The notes below the pieces were generated by a model. The model was given only the letters and a program-made list of their open reading frames with translations. It did no database searches and was not told where the DNA came from. This document shows, in pieces, positions 30,208 to 40,621 of a stretch of 64,000 nt of DNA. Origin of the DNA: Longimycelium tulufanense (GTDB lineage Bacteria; Actinomycetota; Actinomycetes; Mycobacteriales; Pseudonocardiaceae); contig NZ_BMMK01000002.1 in assembly GCF_014645795.1 (NCBI RefSeq), positions 92,982 through 156,981 on the forward strand, read 5' to 3'. The position numbers and the translations under genes are program-made. Within the stretch, counting starts at the first letter, position 1. Each line of letters starts with the position of its first letter.

Positions 30208-31044
30208 CTACGAGGGCGCGGCCGGCGCCGTGGCCAACCGCCGGCAGAGCTGCCGGCGGCGCCAGGTCAGGTCGGCGAGCGCGAGCGCGTGATCGGTCGG
30301 GAGCAGCAGCTCGCCGAGGGTGGTGGTGCGCAGCAGCACGGCGGGGCCGGGCCCGGCCCACAGCGGTTCCCCGGCACGGCTGGTGGCCCACTGGCGGGGT
30401 GGCTGGTCGTCCGGCAGGACCGTGGCGCGCACCGCCTGCACGTCCAGCAGTGGGATGTCCTCGCTGGCCAGCCTGTCCTCGCTGCTCTCCCGCACCCACC
30501 AGGTGAGGCGGTCCCGGCCGAGCACTGCCCGTCCCATCCGTTGGGTGCGCAACGGAAACCGCACGGTGAAGCCGCTGCCACCGACCTCCGGGGGCAGCGG
30601 CGACATCAGGCGGCGCCTCGCCCACCACGCCACGGCGACGCCGAGCACGGGCACCCCGGCGACGACGGCCCACACCCCGGCGCCCAGCCGCCCGGTGGCC
30701 AGCCAGCCGGCCGGCAGCAGCCCGAACACCGCTTGGACCAGGCCGTACAGGCTGGCCCGCACCGGCCACTCGGCCGGGTCGAGTAGCAACCGCTCGCGGC
30801 GTAGCGCCAGGACGTTGAGCCAGACGACGACGAGGGCAGGGGCGACGGGGAGCCATCGCCACCCCGCACCGGGGTCGAACCACCACTCCAGCCCGGCCAG
30901 CAGTGTGGTGGCCACCAGGCCGGCCAGCGGGATGCCGAACAACGCTGTGGCGAGCCAGGGCCGGGCCCGTAGCCAACGCCGCTCCAGGACCGGCTCGGCG
31001 CCCGGGTCGGCCGGCCCCGGGAGGGACACTGGGACGATCGGCAC
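30208..31044 (-). CDS. Membrane protein of unknown function
   Basis: 278 residues, GTG start, ending 9 bases before bioA. Four hydrophobic helices in two pairs (about 32-52 and 64-82; 100-118 and 124-142) are followed by a soluble C-terminal half with beta-strand character (GSGFTVRFPLRTQRMGRAVLGRD). I do not recognise the family. The tight spacing suggests cotranscription with bioA. Confidence 0.7.
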   Translation of the reverse strand: MPIVPVSLPGPADPGAEPVLERRWLRARPWLATALFGIPLAGLVATTLLAGLEWWFDPGAGWRWLPVAPALVVVWLNVLALRRERLLLDPAEWPVRASLYGLVQAVFGLLPAGWLATGRLGAGVWAVVAGVPVLGVAVAWWARRRLMSPLPPEVGGSGFTVRFPLRTQRMGRAVLGRDRLTWWVRESSEDRLASEDIPLLDVQAVRATVLPDDQPPRQWATSRAGEPLWAGPGPAVLLRTTTLGELLLPTDHALALADLTWRRRQLCRRLATAPAAPS

Positions 31045-31466
31045 GCCAGGAGGTTAACGATGCGCGTCCGGGTAGCGACGCAAGGTTGACCCCACCAGGT
31101 GATCGGCCCGGGCGGGCACCAACCTGATCGGTGACCGCATCCGTCGCACCCACTCGAGTTCGTTCGGCCACCCGGAGCGGTGCTCACTGCCCCGATCGTC
31201 GGTGCCCGGCGGTATGGAGGGAACCGTGCGACCGACGGAGGCACCCCGTGTTGGTGAGCTGTCGGTGAGCTCACGAGTGAGCTCACCCCGCTCCCGGCGA
31301 GCCCTCCGCAGCCGGCCGCCGGGAGTCTGCTTGGATCGGATCCCGCGTGGGGGCACCACGCGGGATCCTGGACGGCGCGGCAGCGGCCCGGCCCGTGTGG
31401 CGATGCGGGCGTCGACACCGCCCCGCCCCTCGGCCGATGATCATCGATCGGGGAGGAGCCCTGGCC
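31045..31466. other. Dna polymerase gene upstream region
   Basis: A 422-base divergent spacer between the membrane protein gene and dnaE1. It contains the tandem palindromes at 31253-31287 (separate entry) and a good ribosome-binding site at 31452-31458. An overlapping frame (31202-31477) with an ATG at 31214 looks unlikely to be a gene. Confidence 0.5.
31253..31287. promoter_or_regulatory. Tandem palindromes upstream of dnaE1
   Basis: The 10-base palindrome GTGAGCTCAC occurs twice (31265-31274 and 31277-31286), centres 12 bases apart. Together with flanking G and C they form a perfect 11-base inverted repeat with a 2-base spacer (31264-31287). A third partial copy, GGTGAGCT, lies at 31253-31260, 11 bases upstream. 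It has the look of a multi-site operator; no regulator is known to me for this sequence. Confidence 0.6.
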
Positions 31467-34400
31467 TTGGCTGGTGACTCGTTCGTCCACCTGCACGTCC
31501 ACACCGAGTACTCGATGCTCGACGGGGCGGCGAAGGTGAGCCCACTGTTCGCGGAGGCGGACCGGCTGGGCATGCCGGCGGTCGCGATGACCGACCACGG
31601 AAACATGTTCGGTGCCGCCGAATTCTACGACCAGGCCAAGAAAACCGGCGTCAAACCGATCATCGGCATCGAGGCGTATGTCGCGCCCAGCAGCCGGTAC
31701 CACAAGCAGCCGGTGTTCTGGGGCGAGGCGCGGCAGCGGTCAACCGACGAGCTCGGTGAGGGCGGCGACGTCTCCGGTGGCGGTGCCTACCTGCACATGA
31801 CGATGTTCGCGCAGAACGCGCAGGGCCTGCGGAACCTGTTCGCGTTGTCGTCGCTGGCCAGCATCGAGGGCTACTACCGCAAGCCGCGGATGGACGACGA
31901 GCTGCTCGAGCGGTACGCCGAGGGGGTCATCGCCACGACCGGTTGTCCCTCGGGCGCCGTGCAGACCCGGCTGCGGCTGGGCCAGTTCGACGAGGCGCTG
32001 CGGGCGGCCGCCCGGTACCGGGACGTTTTCGGGAAGGACAACTACTTCCTGGAGTTGATGGACCACGGCCTGCCGATCGAGCGCTCGGTCCGCGAAGGCC
32101 TGCTCGACATCGGGCGCCGGCTCGACCTGCGCCCGCTGGCCACCAACGACTCGCACTACGTGACGCGGGACCAGGCGGACATGCACTCGGCACTGCTGTG
32201 CGTGCAGTCCGGCAAGACACTGAACGACCCGAACCGCTTCAAGTTCGACGGTGACGGCTACTACCTGAAGTCCGCCGAGGAGATGCGTTCCTACTGGGAC
32301 GCCGAGGTTCCCGGCGCGTGCGACAGCACGCTGCTGATCGCCGAGCGGGTCGAGTCCTACGCCGAGATCTACGACCATCGGGACCGGATGCCCGTGTACC
32401 CGGTGCCGGAGGGGGAGACGCAAGAGAGCTGGCTGTACAAGGAGGTCATGGCCGGTCTGGAGCGTCGTTTCCCGGGCGGGGTCCCCGACGAGTACGTCGA
32501 GCGGGCCACCTTCGAGCTGGGCGTCATCGCGGAGAAGGGGTTCCCGGCGTACTTCCTGGTGGTCGGTGACCTCGTCGGTTACGCGAAGTCCGTGGGCATC
32601 CGGGTGGGCCCGGGCCGTGGCTCGGCGGCCGGCTCGCTGGTGGCCTTCGCGTTGGGCATCACGAACCTGGACCCGATCCCGCACGGCCTGCTGTTCGAGC
32701 GGTTCCTCAACCCGGAACGGGCCTCGATGCCCGACATCGACATCGACTTCGACGACCGTCGGCGCGGCGAGATGGTCCGCTACGCCACCGAGAAGTACGG
32801 CACCGACCGGGTCGCGCAGGTCATCACCTTCGGCACCATCAAGACCAAGGCCGCGATCAAGGACGCGGCGCGCGTCCATTTCGGACAGCCCGGCTACTCG
32901 ATCGCCGACAAGATCTCCAAGGCGCTGCCGCCGCCGATCATGGCCAAGGACATCCCGCTGGCGGGCATCTTCGACCCGGAGCACCCGCGGTATGCCGAGG
33001 CGGCCGAGGTGCGCACGATGGCGCAGAACGAGCCGGACGTCTCCACGATCATGGATACGGCGCGCGGCCTGGAGGGCCTGATCCGCAACGCCGGCGTGCA
33101 CGCCTGCGCGGTCATCATGTCCAGGGAGCCGCTGCTCGGCACGATCCCGTTGTGGCAGCGGGACGACGGCGCAATCATCACCGGCTGGGACTACCCCAGC
33201 TGTGAGGCGATCGGGCTGTTGAAGATGGACTTCCTGGGGCTGCGGAACCTCACGGTCATCGGCGACGCCATCGACAACATCAAGAAGAACCAGGGTGTCG
33301 ACATCGACCTCGACACGCTGGGGCTTCAGGACAGGGCCACCTACGAGCTGCTCGGCCGGGGCGACACCCTCGGCGTGTTCCAGCTCGACGGTGGCGCCAT
33401 GCGGGACCTGCTACGCCGGATGCAGCCCACCGGGTTCGAGGACATCGTCGCGGTGCTGGCGCTGTACCGGCCCGGTCCGATGGGCATGAACGCGCACAAC
33501 GACTACGCCGACCGCAAGAACGGCCGGCAGCAGATCAAGCCGATCCACCCGGAGCTGGAAGAGTCCCTGAAGGAGATCCTGGCCGAGACCTACGGGCTGA
33601 TCGTCTACCAGGAACAGATCATGCGCATCGCGCAGAAGGTCGCCGGCTACTCGATGGGCCGCGCGGACGTGCTGCGCAAGGCGATGGGCAAGAAGAAGCA
33701 GGAAGTCCTGGAGAAAGAGTTCGAGGGGTTCCGGGATGGAATGCGCAAGAGGGATTTCTCCGACGAGGCCATCCAGGCGCTGTGGGACGTCATCCTGCCG
33801 TTCGCCGGTTACGCGTTCAACAAGTCGCACGCGGCAGGTTACGGCCTGGTCTCGTACTGGACCGCGTACCTGAAGGCGAACTACCGCGCGGAGTACATGG
33901 CCGCGCTGCTGACCTCGGTGGGCGACAACAAGGACAAGTCGGCGGTGTACCTGTCGGAGTGCCGCAAGATGGGCATCCGCGTGTTGCCGCCGGATGTCAA
34001 CGAGTCCGACCACCGGTTCGCCGCTGTCGGCAACGACATCCGCTACGGCCTGGGCGCGGTCCGCAACGTGGGCGCGAACGTCGTGCAGTCCGTCATCGAC
34101 ACGCGCGAGACCAGGGGGAAGTACGCCGACTTCGCCGACTTCCTGTCCAAGTCGGAGCTGCTGGTCTGCAACAAGCGCGTGCTGGAGTCGCTGGTCAAGG
34201 CCGGCGGGTTCGACTCACTGGGGCACACCCGGCTGGGGCTGTGCCAGGTCCAGGAAGAGGCCGTGGACGCGGTGGTCCCGCTGAAGCGACAGGAGGCCAT
34301 GGGCCAGTTCGACCTGTTCGGGGATGACTCCGGTGGCCAGCCGGGCGATGGCACGTCGCCGTTGGCGCACCTGAGGTTCTCGACCGAGGAGTGGGACCGC

Positions 34401-35027
34401 AAGCAACTGCTGTCCTACGAGCGGGAGATGCTGGGCCTGTACGTCTCGGCCCATCCCCTGGATGGGGCGGAGCGCCTGCTGCGCAAGCACGCTCCGGTCA
34501 CGATCGCCGAGCTGCTGGCCGACCCGCCGGGTGAGGGCGAGGTGGTGCTCGCCGGCATGATCGCCGCGATGGACCGGCGGGTGAACAAGAACGGCGAGCC
34601 CTGGGCGATCGTCACCCTGGAGGACCTGGACGCCTCGGTCGAGGTGTTGTTCTTCCCCAAGGCGTACCAGGTGTTGTCGGGTGACCTGGTGGAGGATGCG
34701 GCGGTGGTCGTCAAGGGGCGGATCAACCGCCGTGACGACAAGATCGCCGTCTTCGGGTCGAGTGTGGTGCCGTTGGATCTCAGCGTGATCGGGGAGGGCG
34801 AGGAGCCGCCGGTGGTGCTCTCACTGGCGGCGGAGCGGGTCACCCCCGAACTGGTGGCAGACCTGCGCAACACGCTCCGGGCCCACGCCGGGGACACCCC
34901 GGTGCGGTTGAAGCTGCAGTACCGGAACCGGACCACGATGCTGGCGGTCAACCGTTACTCGATCAACCCGAGCCCGGCGTTCATGGGTGAGATCAAGGGG
35001 CTGCTCGGGGTGGGTGCCCTCGCGTAA
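31467..35027 (+). CDS. dnaE1: DNA polymerase III alpha subunit DnaE1
   Basis: 1186 residues from the TTG at 31467, which has GGAGGAG 8 bases upstream and gives the usual actinobacterial length (M. tuberculosis DnaE1 about 1184). Upstream ATG codons lack a ribosome site. Order: N-terminal PHP domain ([33 protein letters not shown]), where the metal ligands look intact, as needed for PHP proofreading in mycobacteria; the palm with catalytic D423, D425 and D427 (PDIDIDFDD); fingers; tandem helix-hairpin-helix; OB fold ([30 protein letters not shown]) near 1030. No intein. Replicative polymerase. Confidence 0.97.
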   Translation: MAGDSFVHLHVHTEYSMLDGAAKVSPLFAEADRLGMPAVAMTDHGNMFGAAEFYDQAKKTGVKPIIGIEAYVAPSSRYHKQPVFWGEARQRSTDELGEGGDVSGGGAYLHMTMFAQNAQGLRNLFALSSLASIEGYYRKPRMDDELLERYAEGVIATTGCPSGAVQTRLRLGQFDEALRAAARYRDVFGKDNYFLELMDHGLPIERSVREGLLDIGRRLDLRPLATNDSHYVTRDQADMHSALLCVQSGKTLNDPNRFKFDGDGYYLKSAEEMRSYWDAEVPGACDSTLLIAERVESYAEIYDHRDRMPVYPVPEGETQESWLYKEVMAGLERRFPGGVPDEYVERATFELGVIAEKGFPAYFLVVGDLVGYAKSVGIRVGPGRGSAAGSLVAFALGITNLDPIPHGLLFERFLNPERASMPDIDIDFDDRRRGEMVRYATEKYGTDRVAQVITFGTIKTKAAIKDAARVHFGQPGYSIADKISKALPPPIMAKDIPLAGIFDPEHPRYAEAAEVRTMAQNEPDVSTIMDTARGLEGLIRNAGVHACAVIMSREPLLGTIPLWQRDDGAIITGWDYPSCEAIGLLKMDFLGLRNLTVIGDAIDNIKKNQGVDIDLDTLGLQDRATYELLGRGDTLGVFQLDGGAMRDLLRRMQPTGFEDIVAVLALYRPGPMGMNAHNDYADRKNGRQQIKPIHPELEESLKEILAETYGLIVYQEQIMRIAQKVAGYSMGRADVLRKAMGKKKQEVLEKEFEGFRDGMRKRDFSDEAIQALWDVILPFAGYAFNKSHAAGYGLVSYWTAYLKANYRAEYMAALLTSVGDNKDKSAVYLSECRKMGIRVLPPDVNESDHRFAAVGNDIRYGLGAVRNVGANVVQSVIDTRETRGKYADFADFLSKSELLVCNKRVLESLVKAGGFDSLGHTRLGLCQVQEEAVDAVVPLKRQEAMGQFDLFGDDSGGQPGDGTSPLAHLRFSTEEWDRKQLLSYEREMLGLYVSAHPLDGAERLLRKHAPVTIAELLADPPGEGEVVLAGMIAAMDRRVNKNGEPWAIVTLEDLDASVEVLFFPKAYQVLSGDLVEDAAVVVKGRINRRDDKIAVFGSSVVPLDLSVIGEGEEPPVVLSLAAERVTPELVADLRNTLRAHAGDTPVRLKLQYRNRTTMLAVNRYSINPSPAFMGEIKGLLGVGALA

Positions 35028-35173
35028 AGAATGTTGGGCCGTGCGTCGGCTTTCGGGCACGTTCGGCTCTCCTGGGTGGGCTGAACGATTCCGGTGACCT
35101 CGGTCGCCGCTGGATCGCGCCCGGGTGTTCCGTTCGCCGGGTCCCGCCCGGTCCGTGACCCGTACCAGGTAGC

Positions 35174-36202
35174 GTGCGAGCCGTGGTCGCGCCGGATCCC
35201 GTTGACGCTCGCCTGCTCGCCCTGGTTGCCGAGGTGGGGCGGATCGCCGTGCACGACGTCGCCGCCCGCATGGGGATGGACGTGCGCGAGGTCGCGTCGC
35301 GGCTTGCCGCGTTGGCCGCCACCGGGCTTCCGTTGGTCGTCGGCGTGGAGTGCGATCCCAACGGGATCCGGGCCGCGTTGGCGGCTGCCGGGATGTACGG
35401 GTATCCCAACCAGGGCATGCCGAGCGGGGGCTATCCGGTTCCGAGCGGGCCGTACCCGGTGTATGGGGCGCACCCGCAGATGCACGGGCAGTACCCCGTG
35501 GCGAACCCGCACCCGTCCGGGCCGTATCCCGCGCCGGGCTACCCGCAGCCAGCCCAGCAGCCGCAGCACCACACCGGGCCCGCCAGCGGCGGTTTCCCGG
35601 CGCCCACCGGGCCGCCCAGCCATCCGGTTCCCGCACAGCAGGCCGCGCAGGCGGTGCCGGCCGCCGCCGACCCGATGGGGGTCTGGGGGCCGCCGCAGAG
35701 CGCCTCGTGGGCCCGTGGGGACCGGCCGCCGCAGGCTGGCGCCGCGGCCGGCACCACTGCCGTGTCCGCGGCCGCGCGCACGGGCACGGTCGGCGCCACG
35801 CTGGAGACCGAGGGCCTGGAGGGCGAGCGGGTGGCCATCCAGCTCGTCGAGGTGGTGGATCCGGCGGACTTCCTGTTCACCGCGGCCGGGTACCGGCTGC
35901 AGGAGGGTGAGCGGGCGGTCGTGGTGCACACCGAGCTGACCAACCGGGGCAACGTGCCTTTCTCGTCGTTGCCGGACCTGTACCTGGTGCTGGTCGCCGC
36001 CGATGGCACGCCGGTGCCGAAGGCACCGGTGTCGCTGTCCAGCCGGCCGCCGCACCGGATCGGGGTGCAGCCCGGCGAGACCGCCGGCGGGCACACGGTG
36101 TACGTGCTGCCGGAGAGCACCGATCTGGTCGCGGTCCGCTGGAGCCCGCGCCCGGACGATGAGCAACGCTCCCTCACCTGGTCGCTCACCGAGTCGTCCT
36201 GA
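35174..36202 (+). CDS. HTH, Pro/Gly/Tyr-rich linker and DUF4352-like domain protein
   Basis: 342 residues, GTG start at 35174 or 35183. Residues about 10-55 form a helix-turn-helix of AsnC/Lrp type (VDARLLALVAEVGRIAVHDVAARMG). About 60-205 is a disordered Pro/Gly/Tyr-rich linker with MPSGGYPVPSGPYPVYG-like repeats. The C-terminus (about 205-330) is a beta-sandwich with NRGNVPFSSLPDLYLVLVAADGT, like DUF4352/telomere-type Ig folds. No signal peptide. The combination of a DNA-binding-like head and a ligand-type domain is seen in other Actinobacteria without known function. Confidence 0.75.
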   Translation: MRAVVAPDPVDARLLALVAEVGRIAVHDVAARMGMDVREVASRLAALAATGLPLVVGVECDPNGIRAALAAAGMYGYPNQGMPSGGYPVPSGPYPVYGAHPQMHGQYPVANPHPSGPYPAPGYPQPAQQPQHHTGPASGGFPAPTGPPSHPVPAQQAAQAVPAAADPMGVWGPPQSASWARGDRPPQAGAAAGTTAVSAAARTGTVGATLETEGLEGERVAIQLVEVVDPADFLFTAAGYRLQEGERAVVVHTELTNRGNVPFSSLPDLYLVLVAADGTPVPKAPVSLSSRPPHRIGVQPGETAGGHTVYVLPESTDLVAVRWSPRPDDEQRSLTWSLTESS

Positions 36203-36363
36203 CCCCCTCGGTAAGGCGTCACCAGGACGAACACGTTGCGCCGCCAGGAAGTGAGATGATCGTTACACTCGGCTACACCCGCGTGAGTTATGAGCATGAC
36301 TCGACCAACAAACGGGCCGGCAGCGAGAATGGAGCCCCAGCCGAGCACGAGGGGATACGCCGC

Positions 36364-36813
36364 GTGAGCGAGATCGACGATCTCAAGGTCCGGATGGCCA
36401 CCATCGAAGAGCAGGTGGCCACGCTCGCCAACCAGGTCCAGGCCAACCGAGCAGACGCGGCGGCCGCCCGCGTCCTGGCCGGAGCCGCCGATCGTGACGT
36501 ATCGGAGTTCCGGGCCATCCTGCGCAACCACACCCAGGTCCTCAACGCCATGAACGAACGGGTGGGTATCGTCGAGGACAAGGTGGATGGGCTGCGTGGA
36601 GAGTTCACGAGTCGCATGGATCAGCTCGACGGCCGCATCGACCGGCTCGACGGCCACATGGGTCAGCTCGACGGCCGCATCGATCAGCTCGACGGCCACA
36701 TGGGTCAGCTCGACGGCCGCATCGACCGGCTCGAGGCGGAGCACGGCCGCAAGCTTGATGACCATGGTCAGAAGCTCGACGAGATCCTGAACCTGCTGCG
36801 TTCCCGCGGCTGA
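36364..36813 (+). CDS. Coiled-coil protein with heptad repeats
   Basis: 149 residues from the GTG at 36364, with GAGGGG 9 bases upstream; an ATG at 36256 would add 36 poorly protein-like residues. Nearly all of it is predicted coiled coil, ending in LDGRIDR/LDGHMGQ heptads encoded by a 42-base DNA repeat. No membrane helix, no catalytic motif. It resembles small structural coiled-coil proteins of unknown role. Confidence 0.7.
   Translation: MSEIDDLKVRMATIEEQVATLANQVQANRADAAAARVLAGAADRDVSEFRAILRNHTQVLNAMNERVGIVEDKVDGLRGEFTSRMDQLDGRIDRLDGHMGQLDGRIDQLDGHMGQLDGRIDRLEAEHGRKLDDHGQKLDEILNLLRSRG
36616..36735 (+). repeat. 42-bp tandem repeat inside the coiled-coil gene
   Basis: Units start at 36616, 36658 and 36700 (the last incomplete), each coding 14 residues: M-D/G-Q-L-D-G-R-I-D-R/Q-L-D-G-H. 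Differences between units are few (gat/ggt, ccgg/tcag), so the array is recent or recombining. Confidence 0.9.
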
Positions 36814-36832
36814 TCCCCTCGCATCGCTTGTT

Positions 36833-36858
36833 CGGCCCCGGCTGTCCTGCCGGGGCCG
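36833..36858. terminator. Hairpin between convergent genes
   Basis: CGGCCCCGG and CCGGGGCCG form a perfect 9-base stem with an 8-base loop, between the ends of the coiled-coil gene (36813) and the DUF1707 gene (36963). Confidence 0.75.
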
Positions 36859-36962
36859 CGTCATGAATCGCGGGGCACCGCATCGGGGTTCCCCCGTCAC
36901 ACCTGATGTTTCCGCGGGTGAGCGCCGCGCGGCCGTCGCCGTGGGCAAGTTGCCGGGGCTGG

Positions 36963-37586
36963 TCAGGATTCCAGCTCGGGCTTGCGGCGCTTGCCCTTTC
37001 CCTTCCTCCCCTTGCCCTTGCGCCGCACCTCGACGCCGCCCATGAAGGCGAAGCCGGTGATCCGGATGACCGGCCCGTCGCCGGTTCCTTCCCCCTCGGC
37101 CTTGCCGTCGAAACCGCCCATGAACCCGACGCCTTCGACGTGCACCGTGGCGTTCTCGGGCACCTTGATCTCGATCCCGCCCATCACCACGATCGCGTTG
37201 ATGGTGGTCTCGGCCGCGGTGAAACGCGCTTCGGAAAGATCCAGCTCCCCGCCACCCCAGTACACGAGGGCGGAGTGGCGTTCGGGCACGATCCACCCGC
37301 GCTTGCGTTGGAACCCGGACAACACGCCCACGGACCACGTTGGCGCCTTCCCCGCCACCGATGAGGCCGGAGCCGTGGCGGCCCTCGGGACGGGAAGATC
37401 CCGGGTGAGCGGTTCCAGCTCCCCCAGGGTCCTGGCCGCATACACCTGCTCGAGGCGCTCGTCGAGCTCGGTGAGCGTGAGCCGTCCTTCACCCATCGCC
37501 TGCTGCAGCACCTGTGCGACGCGTTCCCGGTCGGCGTCGGAGGCGCGGATCTGCGCACGCTCTGCGGGAAGCCCTCCATCCGTCAC
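36963..37586 (-). CDS. DUF1707 protein with LiaF-like C-terminal domain
   Basis: 207 residues from the GTG at 37586. The N-terminal DUF1707 domain is clear (IRASDADRERVAQVLQQAMGEGRLTLTELDERLEQVYAARTLGELEPLTRDLP). After a linker the rest reads as a right-handed beta fold like the LiaF/DUF2154 cell-wall-active antibiotic response domain (FTAAETTINAIVVMGGIEIKVPENATVHVEGVGFMGGFDG). The end is strongly basic (KGKGRKGKGKRRKPELES). No membrane helices, unlike many relatives. Possibly an envelope-stress factor, by family only. Confidence 0.85.
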   Translation of the reverse strand: MTDGGLPAERAQIRASDADRERVAQVLQQAMGEGRLTLTELDERLEQVYAARTLGELEPLTRDLPVPRAATAPASSVAGKAPTWSVGVLSGFQRKRGWIVPERHSALVYWGGGELDLSEARFTAAETTINAIVVMGGIEIKVPENATVHVEGVGFMGGFDGKAEGEGTGDGPVIRITGFAFMGGVEVRRKGKGRKGKGKRRKPELES

Positions 37587-37614
37587 GCGCCAGGAGTCTA
37601 GGGTGCGGCGCGTG

Positions 37615-38544
37615 TCATTGGTCGGCAGCCAGGATATCCAGTGCTTTCTCCAGGTCCTCGGGGTATTCGCTGACGAACTCGACCCAGCGCCCGTCGGCCG
37701 GGTGGTGGAAGCCGAGCGTCCTGGCGTGCAACCACTGCCGGGACACCCCCAGCCGCCGCGCCAACACCGGGTCGGCACCGTAGGTGAGGTCACCGACGCA
37801 CGGATGCCGCAGCGCCGCGAAGTGCACGCGGATCTGGTGTGTCCGCCCGGTTTCCAGCCGCACGTCGACCAAGGAGGCGGCGCGGAACGCCTCGATCACC
37901 TCGTAGTGCGTGACGCTCGGCTTGCCGCCTGCCACGACCGCGAACTTGTAGTCGTGCCTGGGATGCCGGTCGATCGGGGCGTCGATCGTGCCGCGCGTCG
38001 GGTCAGGATGCCCCTGCACCAACGCGTGGTAGCCCTTGGTGACGGTGCGTTCCTTGAACGCGCGCTTGAGCACCGAGTACGCGTGTTCGCTCTTGGCCAC
38101 GACCATCACGCCGGTGGTACCGGCGTCCAACCGGTGCACCACGCCCTGCCGCTCGGCCGCGCCGGAGGTGGCGATACGGGTACCGGCGGCGGCCAGTCCA
38201 CCCACCACGGTGGGGCCGGTCCAGCCGGGGCTCGGGTGCACGGCCACGCCGACCGGCTTGTCCACCACGACGATGTCGTCGTCCTCGTACAGCACCACCA
38301 GGCCGGGCACCGGCGCGGCGGCCACCTGTACCGGCTGTTCCGGCTCGGGCAGCACGACCTCCAGCCACGCCCCGGCCACCAGGCGGTCGGACTTGCCCAC
38401 CGGCCGGCCGTCGACCAGGACGTCCCCGGCCTCGGTGAGCGTGGCCGCCGCGGTGCGCGACAGGCCCAGCAGTTTCGCCAGGCCGGCGTCCACCCGCATG
38501 CCGTCGAGCCCGTCCGGGACGGGCAACGTCCGCGAATCCCTCAC
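37615..38544 (-). CDS. rluD: RluA-family 23S rRNA pseudouridine synthase (RluD-like)
   Basis: 309 residues from the GTG at 38544, overlapping the lspA stop by 4 bases. An N-terminal S4 RNA-binding domain (about 17-70) precedes the catalytic domain, whose catalytic aspartate is D140 in [33 protein letters not shown] is the second conserved block. Ordered after lspA as in many bacteria, but here both fall under the SAM-IV riboswitch operon. Confidence 0.95.
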   Translation of the reverse strand: MRDSRTLPVPDGLDGMRVDAGLAKLLGLSRTAAATLTEAGDVLVDGRPVGKSDRLVAGAWLEVVLPEPEQPVQVAAAPVPGLVVLYEDDDIVVVDKPVGVAVHPSPGWTGPTVVGGLAAAGTRIATSGAAERQGVVHRLDAGTTGVMVVAKSEHAYSVLKRAFKERTVTKGYHALVQGHPDPTRGTIDAPIDRHPRHDYKFAVVAGGKPSVTHYEVIEAFRAASLVDVRLETGRTHQIRVHFAALRHPCVGDLTYGADPVLARRLGVSRQWLHARTLGFHHPADGRWVEFVSEYPEDLEKALDILAADQ

Positions 38545-39230
38545 CCGGTCGCCTCCCCGGACCGCCGCCGCTTCTCCCCGTCCCGCGCGCGGGTGCCGTC
38601 GTACTCGCGGCCGAGCAACGCCATGAGCACCAGGGTCGCGCCGCCGGTGACGATCGCCGAGTCGGCCAGGTTGAACACCGGCCACACGCTGCCGTCCGGC
38701 GCGAGCACGGACAGGAAGTCCACGACGTGGCCGCGCAGCGGTCCCGGCGCGCGGAAGAGCCGGTCGACCAGGTTACCCAACGCCCCGCCGAGGATGAGGC
38801 CCAGGCCCACGGCCCAGCCGACCGAGCGCAGCTTGGGCGCGATCCACACGATCCAGGCCGCCACCGCCGCCGCGATCAGGGTCAGCACCCAGGTCATGCC
38901 GGTGGCCAGGGAGAACGCCGCGCCGGGGTTGCGGTAGAGCACGAGGTAGAGCCCGCCGCCGAACAACTCGACCGCCGGTTCGCCCTCCAGCTCGGCCACC
39001 GCCACCACCTTGGTGACGATGTCCAGCGCCAGCGCGACGGCGGCCACCACGGCCAGCAACGCCACCCGGCGGGGCGGCTGCGGGGCGGTGCCCGCAGCTC
39101 CGGCCGCCGGCTCCCCCACCGACGCCCCGGCGGGCACCCCCGTCTGGTCGCCCGCCGGCCCATCCAACGCTGCCGGCTCCCGGCCGGGGCGTTGCCGGGC
39201 CTGGTCCGGCTCGGTTTCCTCGGTGCTCAC
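38541..39230 (-). CDS. lspA: Prolipoprotein signal peptidase LspA
   Basis: 229 residues from the GTG at 39230, overlapping the previous stop by 4 bases. Cleaves signal peptides of lipoproteins at the lipobox Cys. Four helices follow a disordered N-terminal extension of about 55 residues. The catalytic aspartates are D156 (GNLVDR) and D190 (FNLADSAI); RNPGAAFS (100-107) is the usual membrane-surface motif. Confidence 0.96.
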   Translation of the reverse strand: MSTEETEPDQARQRPGREPAALDGPAGDQTGVPAGASVGEPAAGAAGTAPQPPRRVALLAVVAAVALALDIVTKVVAVAELEGEPAVELFGGGLYLVLYRNPGAAFSLATGMTWVLTLIAAAVAAWIVWIAPKLRSVGWAVGLGLILGGALGNLVDRLFRAPGPLRGHVVDFLSVLAPDGSVWPVFNLADSAIVTGGATLVLMALLGREYDGTRARDGEKRRRSGEATG

Positions 39231-40612
39231 CCGGTCATTGTCCCTGACCCACACGGAGCACCACCGCGCACCACGTCGCCGTCCAGGAAGGAGGGCAGCG
39301 GTCGGGGGTCGGGGTCGGGCGTCCACCGGCCGTCAACGAGCCGGTAGCACCAGCGCGGATCGTGCTCCACGAGTCGGGCGAGCGCGCCGAGGAAGCGTTC
39401 GACGTGTTCGGGGTTGGTCCCGAGGCCGATGCTGGCGCGCAGCGCCCGCTCCCCGTCCACACCGGCACCGGTGAGCAGGGAGCGAGTGGTCAGATGCGCG
39501 CAGAAGGCGCCATCGCGCACGCCGACGCCGTGCTCGGCGGACAGGGCCGTGGCGAGCAGGCCCGGGTCGACGCCGTCCACCGCGAAGGACACCACGCCCA
39601 CCCGCGGGTGATCCGGCGCCCAGAGCGCGAGCTGGCGCACGCCCGGGATGCGGCCAAGGCCGGCACGCAACGTCTCGACAAGGACCTGCTCGTGCGCGGT
39701 GATTGTGTCCCAGCCGAGCTCGCACAGCGCGTCGCAGGCGGCCGCGAGCGCGTGCACCCCGATGACATTGGGCGAGCCGGCTTCGTGCCGCTCCGGCACC
39801 GCCGCCCACGACACGCCCAGCCGCTCGCCGAGGTCGACGACCTGCCGGGTGGCGCCGCCGCCGATCAGGTAGGGCTCGGCGGCGCGGAGCCAGTCGGCCA
39901 CCCCGACGAGAGCGCCCGCGCCGAACGGGGCGTAGAGCTTGTGCCCGGACAGGGCCACCCAGTCGACGTCCCACTCGGTCGCGCGAACCGGCCGGTGCGG
40001 CGCGAGCTGGGCGGCGTCGAGCACGACCCGGGCACCGTGCCGGCGGGCCACCGCGGACAGCTCCGCGATCGGCCACACCTCGCCCGTGACGTTGGACGCC
40101 CCGGTGAGCACCACCAGGCGCGGCCCGACCGGGCAGGCCGCGAGCGTGCGGTCGAGCGCGGCGATGGCCTCCTCCGGCGAAGCCGGCACCCCGACGCGGC
40201 GCACCTGCCGGCCCCGCCAGGGCAGGAGCGCGGCGTGGTGGTCGCTGTCGAACCGGACCACCGTGGTGCCCTTCGGCAGCGCGCGGGCCAGCAGGTTGAG
40301 GGCGTCGGTGGTGTTGCGGGTGAACACGACTGCGGCGTCCGGGCGGGCACCGACGAACCGGCGCAGCACGTCGCGGGCCCGCTCGTAGACCCGCGTACAG
40401 ACCTGCGAAGCGAGGCCGGCACCCCGGTGCACGCTGGCGTACCAGGGCAGCAGCTCGTCGACGGCGCGCCGGACGGGTTCCAGGCACGGTGCGCTGGCCG
40501 CGTGGTCCAGGTTGGCATAGCTCACCTGCTCCCCGGTCACCAGCGGCACCCGGAGCTGGTCACCGACGACCCCGGGCAGGGTGGCGGGGCTGGGCGCGAA
40601 CGCGAGCGACAT
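39227..40612 (-). CDS. Cysteine desulfurase-like class V aminotransferase
   Basis: 461 residues from the ATG at 40612, with GAGGAGG 5 bases upstream. PLP contacts D199 and Q202 (VLDAAQLAPH) and Schiff-base K225 (LSGHKLYAPFGAG). Unlike the other class V enzyme of this window, a cysteine sits at the SufS/IscS active-site loop: C371 in GVRDGAFCAHL. That makes a C-S lyase or desulfurase chemistry likely. Its leader is a SAM-IV riboswitch, which ties it to sulfur or methionine metabolism. The stop overlaps the lspA start, so the operon is desulfurase-lspA-rluD. Confidence 0.9.
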   Translation of the reverse strand: MSLAFAPSPATLPGVVGDQLRVPLVTGEQVSYANLDHAASAPCLEPVRRAVDELLPWYASVHRGAGLASQVCTRVYERARDVLRRFVGARPDAAVVFTRNTTDALNLLARALPKGTTVVRFDSDHHAALLPWRGRQVRRVGVPASPEEAIAALDRTLAACPVGPRLVVLTGASNVTGEVWPIAELSAVARRHGARVVLDAAQLAPHRPVRATEWDVDWVALSGHKLYAPFGAGALVGVADWLRAAEPYLIGGGATRQVVDLGERLGVSWAAVPERHEAGSPNVIGVHALAAACDALCELGWDTITAHEQVLVETLRAGLGRIPGVRQLALWAPDHPRVGVVSFAVDGVDPGLLATALSAEHGVGVRDGAFCAHLTTRSLLTGAGVDGERALRASIGLGTNPEHVERFLGALARLVEHDPRWCYRLVDGRWTPDPDPRPLPSFLDGDVVRGGAPCGSGTMTG

Positions 40613-40621
40613 GGGTCCCTC

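Noticed and set aside
31253-31287. LexA/SOS box before dnaE1
   Set aside because: The palindrome is GTGAGCTCAC, not the GAAC-N4-GTTC core of actinobacterial SOS boxes.
36616-36735. CRISPR array or transposon repeat
   Set aside because: Units are contiguous, in frame and encode a coiled-coil heptad pattern, without spacers.
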